Shown here: positions 17,636-26,418 of the stretch, in pieces
Layout: each line of letters begins with the position of its first letter
How positions within the stretch are numbered: position 1 is the first letter of the stretch
From: Nostoc sp. NMS2
GTDB lineage: Bacteria > Cyanobacteriota > Cyanobacteriia > Cyanobacteriales > Nostocaceae
Assembly (NCBI RefSeq): GCF_017115105.1
Contig: NZ_JABXKH010000098.1
Location: forward strand, 1 to 44,127
Reading direction: 5' to 3'
Length of the DNA stretch: 44,127 nt
The notes under the pieces: generated by a model
What the model was told of the DNA's origin: nothing
What the model saw: only the letters and a program-made list of their open reading frames with translations
The model's database searches: none
Position numbers and translations under genes: made by a program

Positions 17636-18496
17636 TCATGTAAACAAAATTTGCACGAATTCTTCTAAAGAACTCACTGCGATACCTCCGGTAAGCTCCG
17701 CTAACGCGCTATCCATTAAAATTTCTAATTGTTCCACATTCTTGCCCTCAAGCCTGACTTCTACCTCATGGGGAATTTCGCCAAAGCGTTGTTCCAATAC
17801 TCGGATTAACTGCCGTCGCGCACCCTCTTGAATACCTCTTTGCTCAATTTCCTGATACCAAGGCGATTCTCGCAATACTGCCATATCCCACCTCATCATT
17901 TGTTGCACTAAAGGCGTGTCTAAAACAAAGCTAGCAAAAAATGCCAGCAATGATTCTAATTGGTTCAACTGTGCATCTGCTCGTAGCGCCTGCAATGCGC
18001 GTTGCACAACTGATACCTCTCCCCCTCCTCGCAGGATTGGCACAAAGGGTAGCAACGATGGGAGTGGTTGCTGAAACACTATTTCCGCATCGATTTCCCA
18101 CAAATTAATCACGCGATAATCTTGGATGGCACGTAATCCCAAAAATTCCTGTTCGTAACTACTGACAATAGTTAAGGTGGATGGGGGCGGTAAAATATTG
18201 ATCAGTACTGGGTAAGTTGGCAGTTGGTAGCGTTCTTGTGCCAAGGCTGTGTATGCTCTCATCCGTAGAGGCAGCTGTGTTGTGTAACGTAGTTGTAGTT
18301 GATTTAATACTAGAAAATCTCCGTGAGTGGCACTGTATGCCTTCACCAACACATCTGTTTCACGGCTAATCCACTGAAACTCGGAACCGAGAATTTCTTT
18401 CGCCACGACTTCAGGACGCTGTGTCACCCACTGTACCCATGCATCGGGAGCTAAATTAATTAGTCGTTTGCTACCAATATCTGCTACTTTTACCAC
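17636..18496 (-). CDS. Rpn-type PD-(D/E)XK protein with DUF4351-like tail
   Basis: A 286-residue paralogue of the gene at 16707-17564. It shares the N-terminal SKRLINLAPDAWVQWVTQRP pattern, the SRETDVLVKAYS Asp motif, E-x-Q in VLNQLQLRY (here Q-x-Q, so the acidic residue of that motif is replaced), the segment GLRAIQDYRVINLWEID and the RESPWYQEI helix. The tail (RQLIRVLEQRFGEIPHEVE onwards) resembles the DUF4351 domain found at the end of many cyanobacterial Rpn-like proteins. It probably arose by tandem duplication, and both copies are open. Loss of Glu from the E-x-Q motif may mean this copy is catalytically weak. It presumably has its own promoter near 18500-18660, in the opposite direction from livF. 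Confidence 0.78.
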   Translation of the reverse strand: MVKVADIGSKRLINLAPDAWVQWVTQRPEVVAKEILGSEFQWISRETDVLVKAYSATHGDFLVLNQLQLRYTTQLPLRMRAYTALAQERYQLPTYPVLINILPPPSTLTIVSSYEQEFLGLRAIQDYRVINLWEIDAEIVFQQPLPSLLPFVPILRGGGEVSVVQRALQALRADAQLNQLESLLAFFASFVLDTPLVQQMMRWDMAVLRESPWYQEIEQRGIQEGARRQLIRVLEQRFGEIPHEVEVRLEGKNVEQLEILMDSALAELTGGIAVSSLEEFVQILFT

Positions 18497-18673
18497 AGGA
18501 CGCTTGATATATTTATCAGTAATTAATGGTACATCATAAAGATTGCAGTATTCTGGCGTTGGTTTTCAAGGTCAAGCAATGTCTACGATGGGGTACACCT
18601 ACGCACTGTTTTAAGAAATGTATGATTGATGTATGTTAGGTTTTGAATCAACATTTCTGGATATAAACCGCCG

Positions 18674-19405
18674 ATGAAAGCCGATAGTAGACCAGATTAT
18701 ACAATTTTAGAAGTTCAAGAACTTGATGTAAATTATGGCGGCATCCAAGCTCTAAAAAAAATTAATTTGATTATTCAAAAAGGCGAGGTAGTTACTCTAA
18801 TTGGTGCTAATGGTGCTGGTAAAACTACTACACTCCGCGCCATCTCTAAAGTAGTTAATCCTAAGAGTGGCGTAATTATCTATAATGGACATAATATTAC
18901 CCGCCGCCAAACTCACGAGGTTGTACAACTTGGTGTCGCCCATTGTCCTGAAGGACGCAGAGTATTAGCGCGGCAAACAGTATTTGATAATTTACTTTTG
19001 GGTGCTTATATTCGCTCCAATCAAGCTGAGATCAAAGCAGATATTCAGCGCCAGTTTGAGCTATTTCCCCGGTTGTCACAAAGACGCAATCAACTAGCAG
19101 GAACCCTCAGTGGTGGTGAACAACAAATGTTAGCGATCGCACGGGCTGTCATGAGTAAACCACAATTGTTGCTTTTAGACGAGCCTAGCTTAGGTTTAGC
19201 ACCTGCGATCGTCCGGGAAATCTTCTCAATTATTGAAAATCTTCGTGCTACAGGCGTGACTATTCTGTTAGTTGAACAGAACGCAAATTTGGCGCTACAA
19301 ATTGCCGATCGCGGTTATGTTTTAGAAGCTGGTTCTATTACTGTAACAGGCGCAGCATCAGAATTAATTAGTGATGAACGAGTTAAAAAGGCTTATTTAG
19401 GGTAA
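18674..19405 (+). CDS. livF: Branched-chain amino acid ABC transporter ATPase (LivF-type)
   Basis: A 243-residue ABC ATPase. Walker A GANGAGKTTT, the LivF-typical CPEGRRVLARQTVFDNL, signature LSGGEQQMLAIARAV, Walker B LLLLDEPSLGLAP and H-loop ILLVEQNA are all intact. It completes the importer with LivG, LivH and LivM, but is displaced from them by about 1.97 kb of inserted Rpn-type genes, so it needs its own promoter in the A/T-rich DNA at 18500-18670. The tnpB relic starts immediately after its stop codon. Confidence 0.92.
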   Translation: MKADSRPDYTILEVQELDVNYGGIQALKKINLIIQKGEVVTLIGANGAGKTTTLRAISKVVNPKSGVIIYNGHNITRRQTHEVVQLGVAHCPEGRRVLARQTVFDNLLLGAYIRSNQAEIKADIQRQFELFPRLSQRRNQLAGTLSGGEQQMLAIARAVMSKPQLLLLDEPSLGLAPAIVREIFSIIENLRATGVTILLVEQNANLALQIADRGYVLEAGSITVTGAASELISDERVKKAYLG

Positions 19406-19607
19406 ATACTATATTGATGTTTACCGAAAAATTGAGACTCTTAGTACCAGAACTCATGTTTGTCCTCATTGTGGGCACACTCAAGATAGGGATTGGAACG
19501 CGGCGCGGAACATATTAGCTCATGGATTGAGTACGGCGGGTCACGTCGGAACTAACGCCTCTGGAGACATCGACGCATTGCGTGGGTGGGGAAACTCCTC
19601 CAAGTAA
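19406..19607 (+). pseudogene. tnpB: 3' remnant of tnpB (IS200/IS605-type RNA-guided nuclease)
   Basis: In the frame ending at the TAA at 19605 the sequence reads STRTHVCPHCGHTQDRDWNAARNILAHG. That is the last half of the TnpB zinc ribbon (CPHCG) and the final RuvC segment with its catalytic Asp in DRDWNAA, followed by a typical Gly/Thr-rich tail (LSTAGHVGTNASG). Everything upstream, including the first RuvC segments and the first CxxC, is absent, because livF ends directly before it. The fragment cannot encode an active nuclease. The matching right end lies just downstream. Confidence 0.8.
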
Positions 19608-19682
19608 GTCGGGTCGTGGAAAGAGGAAACCCAAGGAGTGATTCTTGGAATCCCCGACCGTTTACGGCGGGGAGGATGTCAA
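19608..19682 (+). mobile_element. IS200/IS605-type right end with hairpins (omega-RNA 3' region)
   Basis: Two hairpins follow the tnpB stop. The first is CCAAG (19631-19635) with CTTGG (19644-19648). The second is CCCCGACCGTTTACGGCGGGG (19652-19672, written here in full at 21 bases would exceed convention, so note CCCCG paired with CGGGG and inner CCG with CGG around a TTTA loop). TCAA at 19679-19682 fits an IS605-type right cleavage tetranucleotide. In active elements this region is the 3' part of the omega RNA, whose guide would begin at about 19683. Confidence 0.65.
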
Positions 19683-19912
19683 ATTATTTAAGGGTTCAAC
19701 ATTTAAAGATTTCCTTTTTAAGGGCTTCAGCCCTTACTACAAACCTTTAATTATTCATGCCTACTTACCCAGACGCTACTGATAAGTTTTCCAAATAATT
19801 TATATTATTACAAATTATTACAAATAATGTCCTATATTAATATTTGCAGCCCTCCTTGCAGATATCTATATTTGTTTAGCGGCGAATTCTATTCACCGGA
19901 ATAATTAAACCC
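19683..19912. other. Remaining intergenic sequence after the insertion-sequence relic
   Basis: A short perfect hairpin AAGGGCTTCAGCCCTT lies at 19720-19735, a common Nostoc interspersed motif that could also stop transcription. Beyond it the DNA is A/T-rich with direct repeats of ATTACAAAT near 19806-19825. No gene is visible. Confidence 0.45.
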
Positions 19913-20560
19913 ATGAGTCAAATAGTCTGGATCGCAAGACACGCTAACCGCCTCGATTTCGTAAACCCCGATTGGTTTCTCACCGCCGAACGACGCTACG
20001 ATCCACCTTTGTCTGATGATGGTATGGTGCAGGCACAACAGTTAGCTAGACGATTGAAAAAAGAAAATATTGGTCATATTTTCGCTTCCCCTTTCCTGCG
20101 AACCGTACAAACGGCAAACGCAGTTGCAGAATTGCTCAACCTGCCAATTAAATTGGAAGCAGGTTTGAGTGAATGGCTAAATCCAGCTTGGATGACAGAA
20201 GAACCCGAAAGACTCTCAACTCCAGCATTAGCAAAATTATTCCCCAGAATTGACACTAGCTATACTTCGCGCATCGCTGCCAAATATCCTGAAACTCACG
20301 AAAAAGTGCGAGAACGTTCTGGGCAAACTGCTAGATGTTTAGCTACTGAGTTCTTCCCAGAGGATATGCTGCTAGTAGCACATGGGGCATCTGTATTGGG
20401 CGGGGCAATGGGGCTAGTGGGGGAAATTGCCAAAACAGAAGTTAAAGCTTCTTTATGTTCATTGGTAAAAGTGGTACGCGAAGATCCAGAATGGTTATTA
20501 GAACTAACGGGAGATACTTCCCATTTAACCCACATAGAAGAAGTTATTCGATTTGCTTAA
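19913..20560 (+). CDS. Histidine phosphatase superfamily protein
   Basis: A 215-residue protein of the phosphoglycerate-mutase-like histidine phosphatase superfamily (branch 1). The catalytic phospho-acceptor His is in IARHANR near residue 9; canonical members have RHG, so RHA is a mild variant. FASPFLRTVQTA supplies the second Arg, SEWLNP the acid, and VAHGAS the second catalytic His near residue 157. It is likely a soluble cytoplasmic phosphomonoesterase of undetermined substrate. The next gene (glucokinase) begins within about 85 bases and could be cotranscribed, which hints at sugar-phosphate metabolism without proving it. Confidence 0.85.
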   Translation: MSQIVWIARHANRLDFVNPDWFLTAERRYDPPLSDDGMVQAQQLARRLKKENIGHIFASPFLRTVQTANAVAELLNLPIKLEAGLSEWLNPAWMTEEPERLSTPALAKLFPRIDTSYTSRIAAKYPETHEKVRERSGQTARCLATEFFPEDMLLVAHGASVLGGAMGLVGEIAKTEVKASLCSLVKVVREDPEWLLELTGDTSHLTHIEEVIRFA

Positions 20561-20644
20561 ATCTCTAATCAGGATTTGTGTTCATGGCTTCTGCTACGTT
20601 GGGTATATCCTACAAATAAAGTAATTAATCCGCGAATAAGTTCT

Positions 20645-21670
20645 ATGACTTTATTACTAGCAGGAGACATCGGCGGTACGAAAACTATTTTGCAATTGGT
20701 TGAAACATCAGATTCACCAGGTTTACATACTATTTATCAGGAAAGTTACCACAGCGCTGATTTTCCCGATTTAGTACCCATAGTGCAGCAGTTTTTGGTC
20801 AAAGCTAATACACCAATACCAGAAAAAGCTTGTTTTGCGATCGCCGGGCCCATTGTCAACAATACTGCCAAACTAACCAATTTAGTCTGGTTCCTGGATA
20901 CCGAACGTCTACAAGAAGAGTTGGGTATCCCGCATATTTCTTTGATTAACGACTTCACTGCCGTTGGCTATGGAATTTTAGGTTTACAAAAACAAGACTT
21001 GCTAACGTTGCAGGTTGGTCAATCTAAACCCGAAGCCCCGATTGGGATTATTGGTGCTGGGACTGGCTTAGGACAAGGATTTTTAATTAAACAGGGAAAC
21101 GATTATCAAGTGTTTCCCTCAGAAGGTGGACACGCTGACTTTGCCCCTCGAAACGAAATCGAGTTTCAACTGTTGAAATACCTGCTGGGTAAACATGATA
21201 TCCAACGCATTTCTGTGGAACGGGTGGTTTCTGGAATGGGAATTGTGGCAATTTATCAATTTTTGCGCGATCGCAAAGTTGCCCCCGAATCACCACACAT
21301 CGCCCAAATCGTCAGAACTTGGGAACAAGAAGCCGGTCAACAAGAGAAAAGTGTTGATGCCGGTGCTGCCATTGGGATAGCTGCATCGCAAGGTAGCGAT
21401 CGCCTTTGCCAACAAACCTTGCAATTATTTATAGACGCTTATGGTGCAGAAGCCGGCAATCTCGCCCTGAAACTCCTACCTTATGGTGGCTTATACATTG
21501 CTGGTGGGATTGCGCCCAAAATTCTCCCCTTAATCCAAAATAGCGGTTTCTTATTAAACTTCACCCAAAAAGGCAGGATGCGCTCCCTCCTCGAAGAGAT
21601 CCCCGTGTATATTATCCTCAACCCGCAAGTGGGGCTAATAGGTGCTGCTTTATGCGCTGCTAGGTTATAA
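20645..21670 (+). CDS. glk: Glucokinase
   Basis: A 341-residue cytoplasmic glucokinase that phosphorylates glucose with ATP to glucose 6-phosphate. The phosphate-1 motif GDIGGTKTILQLV directly follows the ATG at 20645. The segment PEKACFAIAGPI, the glucose-binding SLINDFTAVGYGI, the adenosine loop GAGTGLGQGFLI and SEGGHADFAPRNEIEFQLL (with the glucose-contacting Glu and His) are all present, as is YIAGGIAPKI near the end. The frame extends upstream to a TTG at 20576, but that leader is not conserved-looking, and the ATG matches the family's usual start. It belongs to the glk family of cyanobacteria, which supports heterotrophic or dark sugar use. Confidence 0.93.
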   Translation: MTLLLAGDIGGTKTILQLVETSDSPGLHTIYQESYHSADFPDLVPIVQQFLVKANTPIPEKACFAIAGPIVNNTAKLTNLVWFLDTERLQEELGIPHISLINDFTAVGYGILGLQKQDLLTLQVGQSKPEAPIGIIGAGTGLGQGFLIKQGNDYQVFPSEGGHADFAPRNEIEFQLLKYLLGKHDIQRISVERVVSGMGIVAIYQFLRDRKVAPESPHIAQIVRTWEQEAGQQEKSVDAGAAIGIAASQGSDRLCQQTLQLFIDAYGAEAGNLALKLLPYGGLYIAGGIAPKILPLIQNSGFLLNFTQKGRMRSLLEEIPVYIILNPQVGLIGAALCAARL

Positions 21671-21715
21671 CAGCTAGCATCATCAGTGAGATCAGCATCT
21701 CAAAAGGCAAAATTT

Positions 21716-22318
21716 ATGACAATTAAAAGTCTGTTGCCATTAATCGCCGCCACCTTTATCTGTGGTGGTTCTATTCTCGTGGAAGCCCGTCAACCTAAAC
21801 CACCGATAGCTGTCGTCAAACCAACCGTCTCTAAACCCGTGCAGCCACAGTGGAAGTTATACACCGCTCCCGATGGACGCTTTACTATTTTGATGCCGGG
21901 AAGCCCCAACAGAAATACAGAATATCAAAAAACTTATATGGGGGAAATTACTTTAGAAATATTTGTCGCTCAACCACCAAAACAGCAAGTAGCATACATA
22001 GTTGCTTACAATGATTTTCCTTATAGTTATGGTCAAATAACTGACCCCCAAGCTGTACTTAATAATGCACGGGATATGGCTTTAAAGACTACGAAAAGTA
22101 ATTTAATTAGTCAACGAAACATTCGTAGTTCTAATAATCATCCCGGCAAAGAAATTGAATACATCAATTCTGGAGGAAAAATCACTAAAAGTAGAATGTA
22201 TGTTGCCGAAGGAAGATTATATCAAGTAATGGCAATAACTACAAAAAAACAGCAGAAGACATTAGCTAAAACTATTACTGGGTATTTAAATTCCTTCCAT
22301 CTGGTTTTGAAAAAGTGA
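21716..22318 (+). CDS. Exported hypothetical protein
   Basis: A 200-residue protein with an N-terminal signal peptide (MTIKSLLPLIAATFICGGSI, possible cleavage after VEA) and a Pro/Lys-rich linker. The remaining domain begins WKLYTAPDGRFTILMPGSPN, a motif recurring in secreted cyanobacterial proteins of unknown function, and ends in a small alpha/beta domain of about 140 residues with MYVAEGRLYQVMAITTKKQ. The frame opens at a GTG at 21686, but the ATG at 21716 gives a proper signal peptide. It is probably periplasmic or in the outer layer. No operon partner is evident. Confidence 0.7.
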   Translation: MTIKSLLPLIAATFICGGSILVEARQPKPPIAVVKPTVSKPVQPQWKLYTAPDGRFTILMPGSPNRNTEYQKTYMGEITLEIFVAQPPKQQVAYIVAYNDFPYSYGQITDPQAVLNNARDMALKTTKSNLISQRNIRSSNNHPGKEIEYINSGGKITKSRMYVAEGRLYQVMAITTKKQQKTLAKTITGYLNSFHLVLKK

Positions 22319-22686
22319 AATAACTCAAACTTATACATATTAGCCTTGTAATCAATTATAGGGCTAATAATATGATGCTCTAATGTTAATGTAGCGTGAT
22401 TCCTCTGGGTAATTGAGCAGACTCGATATAAGTAGGTAGACGCAAATAATTAAAAATAGTGTATAGTCTGTAACAGATTCGTAATGCACCGCAAACCCGA
22501 TCAAAAATCTTAAATTGTCGCTAACAAGATTTTTCCATTGACTCCTAAATTCTGCTCTATTTTAATTTTTTAAGCTCATATTATACAATTTATACGCTAC
22601 TCAACCGCTTGCTCAAACATGATTTATAACACTAGGATGTCATGCTATAAATAATTAGCAAAATTACACACAACCGAGTGAAATAA
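22319..22686. other. Intergenic region, nothing recognised
   Basis: A/T-rich sequence between the exported protein and the fasciclin relic. I see no gene, strong hairpin, repeat or RNA gene. The promoter of the fasciclin gene presumably lies near 22600-22670. Confidence 0.4.
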
Positions 22687-23066
22687 ATGGCTGATATTAT
22701 TGATCCTGCCGTTACCTCTGGTTCTTTTAGTACCCTAGTTGATGCAATCAAGGCTGCCAATCTGATAGATACTCTCAAAGGTGTTGACTCGTTTATCGCC
22801 TCTGCATCCACAGATCGGGCTTTTGCAAAGCTTCCACCAGATACTGTAGAGACATTGCTTAACAATATTAATAAGCTCCAGGAACTCCTAACGTATCACG
22901 TGGTTTCTGGCAAGGTGATGCCGATAAAGCCAATTGAAAGTTCAAGTTTTAAAATTGACCCTTTCAATAATGTCAGTGCAGATTATAATTCACAGTCTCA
23001 AAATCCGATGCTGCTGATGATAACAGTGTCATCCACATCATTATTGATTCCTCGGTAAATATATAG
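22687..23066 (+). pseudogene. Fasciclin-domain protein, frameshifted
   Basis: The frame starts MADIIDPAVTSGSFSTLVDAIKAANLIDTLKG and runs through FAKLPPDTVETLL and LTYHVVSGKVM, the core of a single-domain cyanobacterial fasciclin (FAS1) protein, normally about 133 residues. The expected final strand (VIHVIDTVL type) is not in this frame, which stops at 23058. From 23007 in the next frame it appears as DAADDNSVIHIII, ending at the stop at 23064-23066. One base appears lost at about 23005-23007. The central motif GVDSFIASASTDRAF is also eroded against the usual FTVFAPTDEAF. FAS1 proteins are adhesion or matrix proteins. A sequencing error is the alternative. Confidence 0.65.
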
Positions 23067-23703
23067 ATATATCGATAGCGAATAACATCTGTGAGGTAGA
23101 CACTATTTATAGCCACTACCTCATTACTGTCTAGATATATTTTAAGTAGCTAAAATTTTATTAAATATTAGACCTCTCTCCTAATGAAGCTTGTGTGTAC
23201 ACACAAGTCAGATCCAGTTTTACGGCAATACGCTTGGGATAATCCAGAAAGCCCCCATATAGAGAGGCGACCTATCGCTTCTGAAAGACTGGCACGTTAG
23301 AGAGACGCGATAAATCGCCGTCTCTACAGAGAATTTACTCGTCAATTATTCACAGATTTTGAAATCACGCAAAATCATTTTCACAACTGAATTCAGCAAC
23401 GCCACTTTCTAATTACAAAATATATATTGGGATGATATCTATGTAATGCAACTATGATTTTAAATTAAGTAAATAATTAGCATGTAACCAGTGTTTGAAT
23501 TTAGGTATTGTCAAAAGATTGAAATATATAAGATAAATGTATAACGATTGAATTTGACATAAAAATTTATAAATTTGAGAGCATACTCTGGGATTTTGTA
23601 TAACTTTAAAGCAGTAAAATGCTAGTATCACAGCAAAAGCTATAAGATTGCAGATATTAATAAAAGTTAAAGTTCATGATTTGAGGAGCAGGGTTTTTGT
23701 CCT
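23067..23703. other. Long intergenic region with palindromes
   Basis: It contains a perfect 18-bp palindrome CTTGTGTGTACACACAAG (23190-23207), related to GTGTACACACA motifs inside the element at 10987-11143 and near 27430. Near 23298-23322 there is a hairpin AGAGACG...CGTCTCT enclosing GAT and ATC. From 23400 to 23700 the DNA is A/T-rich; the NACHT gene promoter should be here. No gene is seen. Confidence 0.5.
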
Positions 23704-26016
23704 ATGGTCAAGCGATCGCTCCAAGCATCACTCACTGGTATTCAAGAGGCTAAAAGAGCATTTGCTCTCAAGGGATGGACTCAAGACAATTTGGCAGCCG
23801 AAGTTAACCTCAAGACTAGACAACCGATTTGGCGGTTTTTCAGTGGTCGTCCAGTTGAGCGTCATACTTTTATTGAAATTTGTTCTGTATTAGAACTGAA
23901 TTGGCGGGAAATTGCTAGCAATCCGCCGGCAGAATTCATGGAACTAGAAGAATACAGCCAATTCCCTGTGCTGGATATTGATGACTTGGTGGAAAAAGTG
24001 CGATCGCAACGCTTCGACAAAATTCAAGACCAGTGTGGTATTTTGCAGTTATTGGATATTAGTCGTCCCGTTGCGATCGATGACATATATATAGATGTGA
24101 ATATTTTGGAGGAAATTGCCAGCCAACAGTGGTTAGAAATCACTGAACTGCAAAACCTAGATCCCAAACAATTTGACCGTTTTGGCTTAGGTGAGGCCAA
24201 TCAAAACCAGATACCTGGTACACAGGCAGTTGAAACATACTCCAAGCTCAGGGTACTAGGCAAACCAGGAGTAGGTAAAACTACTTTTTTGCAACATCTC
24301 GCCATTCAATGTAACCAAAGCGCATTTGCAGAGAACTTAGTTCCGATCTTCATCACACTGAGAAATTTTGCTGAAGAATCTAAAGTTACCAACGAGTTCA
24401 GCCTATTAAAATACATCCGCCAGGAGTTCCTCACATCGGGAATTTCAGATCCGTCAGTCATTGAAACGTTACTTAGTGCAGGCAGAGTCTTAATTTTGCT
24501 TGACGGCATGGATGAAATTCTTAACCAACAAAGCAATGCTGTCTTAAGCGAAATTCGCAGGTTTTCAGAAAAGTATCACAAAAATCAGTTTGTGGCAGCC
24601 TGTCGAACAGCATCTCAAAAACTCAGGCTCCGAGGCTTTACCGATGTTGAGATTGCCCCATTTACCTCAGAACAAATCATCGCCTTTGCTCAAAAATGGT
24701 TTGTGACATTTACCAAAACTAACATTCAAGACGGTCAAGCGCTGTCTGTTCAGTTTCTTGAGAAGTTGGACTTAGATGAAAACTGGCAATTTCGCCAACT
24801 CGTAGTTACACCCCTATTTCTGCATCTTGCTTGCTGGGTGTTTCACGGTCAAGAAAAATTTCCGACTAAGCGGACTGACTTTTATAAGCAAGGTTTAGAC
24901 CTTCTATTGGGCAAATGGGATGAAGCCAGAGGCATTGAACGGGATGAAGTTTACCGAGGGTTTTTATTACCACAAAAGCTCAAGTTATTGAGTCAGATTG
25001 CAGCAGCGACATTTGAGCAAGGTCAGTACTTTTTTGAGCAACGCATCGTTGAGCAATACATTGGTGACTATATTCAGAATCTGACCAAGGTGCAAATGGA
25101 TGCCGAAGAACTGCAAATAGAAAGTGAAGCAGCGCTGAAAGCGATCGAGGCTCAACATGGGCTACTGGCAGAACGGGCGCGGGGAGTTTTTTCCTTCTCC
25201 TATCTGGCCTTTCAAGAATACTTCACAGCCAGAAAAATCGTTGCCAGCCATAATCTAGAGGCATTTGGGCAAGCTTTAGAAGGATTAGTTAGTCACATTA
25301 CAGACCCCCACTGGCACGAAATTTTCTTGTTAACAGCTACCATGCTCCGAAGTGCAGACTCTCTGGTACAGTTGATGAAGCAACAGATTGATGCACTCGT
25401 TGCCGAAGACTCTTATTTACAAGAGTTTTTGACGTGGGCCAGCCAAAAATCTCGCACTATTCCCACCCAACCAAAAGAGGCGACAATTCGAGCATTTTAC
25501 CTTGCCTTGAGTCGGACTCCTAACATAGCTTCTCACTTTGCCCTAGCCAGTAGCCTCGACCAGGGAATGTTTCTGGATGCGGCTTTAGATGACCTGCTGC
25601 TCGAATGTGCAATTGATGGGAACCAGGACTTTGCCCACATCCACGCCTGTGGTGATGCTCTCTCAAACATTTTGGGCATAGTTTTAGATGTTGGACTCCA
25701 TAAATCTCTGCAACAACTCTCTGACCAATTGCCAAATTCTCGCCAAAGTCAAGAACGGTTTGGGCTATGGGGGCAGACGAACTATTCAGCCTGGGCTGAA
25801 CAGTTAAAGATGACAATCGTTAATTATCGCAATATTAGCCACCAGTGGCAGTTTAGCGCTGAACAACAGCAAGTTTTGCAACGATATTACGATGCCAATC
25901 AGTTACTACTCGATTGTCTGCATAGCAATTGTAAAGTGACGGCTGCTATCAGGCAAGAAATTGAAGCCACCTTATTGTTACCTCAAAAGGAACTTGAGGA
26001 CAGGGAATGGCAATAA
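23704..26016 (+). CDS. NACHT-domain NTPase with N-terminal HTH and NCH2-like C-terminus
   Basis: A 770-residue STAND-type ATPase. Residues about 12-75 form a helix-turn-helix-like region (GWTQDNLAAEVNLKTRQPIW, then RFFSGRPVERHTF). The NACHT core has Walker A GKPGVGKTT (186-194) and Walker B LILLDGMDE with acidic residues Asp267, Asp270 and Glu271, then the sensor region ACRTASQ. A helical segment includes FSYLAFQEYFTARKIV, typical of NACHT winged/helical regions. The C-terminal part ends in YYDANQLLLDCLHSNCKV and VTAAIRQEIEATLLLP, which matches my memory of the NCH2 domain of cyanobacterial NACHT proteins. Bacterial NACHT proteins can act as anti-phage sensors; that role is inferred here. The start is ATG, with an upstream frame that is not coding. 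It may act on its own. Confidence 0.85.
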   Translation: MVKRSLQASLTGIQEAKRAFALKGWTQDNLAAEVNLKTRQPIWRFFSGRPVERHTFIEICSVLELNWREIASNPPAEFMELEEYSQFPVLDIDDLVEKVRSQRFDKIQDQCGILQLLDISRPVAIDDIYIDVNILEEIASQQWLEITELQNLDPKQFDRFGLGEANQNQIPGTQAVETYSKLRVLGKPGVGKTTFLQHLAIQCNQSAFAENLVPIFITLRNFAEESKVTNEFSLLKYIRQEFLTSGISDPSVIETLLSAGRVLILLDGMDEILNQQSNAVLSEIRRFSEKYHKNQFVAACRTASQKLRLRGFTDVEIAPFTSEQIIAFAQKWFVTFTKTNIQDGQALSVQFLEKLDLDENWQFRQLVVTPLFLHLACWVFHGQEKFPTKRTDFYKQGLDLLLGKWDEARGIERDEVYRGFLLPQKLKLLSQIAAATFEQGQYFFEQRIVEQYIGDYIQNLTKVQMDAEELQIESEAALKAIEAQHGLLAERARGVFSFSYLAFQEYFTARKIVASHNLEAFGQALEGLVSHITDPHWHEIFLLTATMLRSADSLVQLMKQQIDALVAEDSYLQEFLTWASQKSRTIPTQPKEATIRAFYLALSRTPNIASHFALASSLDQGMFLDAALDDLLLECAIDGNQDFAHIHACGDALSNILGIVLDVGLHKSLQQLSDQLPNSRQSQERFGLWGQTNYSAWAEQLKMTIVNYRNISHQWQFSAEQQQVLQRYYDANQLLLDCLHSNCKVTAAIRQEIEATLLLPQKELEDREWQ

Positions 26017-26163
26017 TTATTTTGGTTAATTCCTCAAAGATATTTGTATTGCAAAAATGATTTTGATGACATTTTATATCGTAGTTAATCAACTCATTCA
26101 CAAAATCAAACAATACCAAGTTTATATGTCAAAAATCTGGATTTTCGCTATCAGGATTTTCAT

Positions 26164-26418
26164 ATGGATGACTACAATCAGGTAGACAAAAACAATTTGC
26201 TCTATCACCGCCATCAATATTTGGGTGAATTCACACCCCAGAACCTTGTATTCAATGCTAATCTTCAGGAATTTTCTCAAAGCGTTTGTTACATCTTCGA
26301 TCTACTGAGTAGAGAAAAACTTTCTTCACGGGAGTGCTACGAGGAGATTGAGTTGCTCTGGCAGCAGTTAACACAGAGCTATAAGGCACTAGAAATTGAG
26401 AAAAATGCAATTGAATGA
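26164..26418 (+). CDS. Small conserved hypothetical protein (DUF7219-like)
   Basis: An 84-residue soluble acidic protein. The segment RHQYLGEFTPQNLVFNANLQ followed by FSQSVCYIFDLLSREKLSS and ELLWQQL resembles a small cyanobacterial family that I tentatively equate with DUF7219. The structure is likely helical. It lies 147 bases after the NACHT gene on the same strand, so cotranscription is possible. No function is known. The start ATG is preceded by an A/T-rich stretch without a clear ribosome-binding site. Confidence 0.6.
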   Translation: MDDYNQVDKNNLLYHRHQYLGEFTPQNLVFNANLQEFSQSVCYIFDLLSREKLSSRECYEEIELLWQQLTQSYKALEIEKNAIE

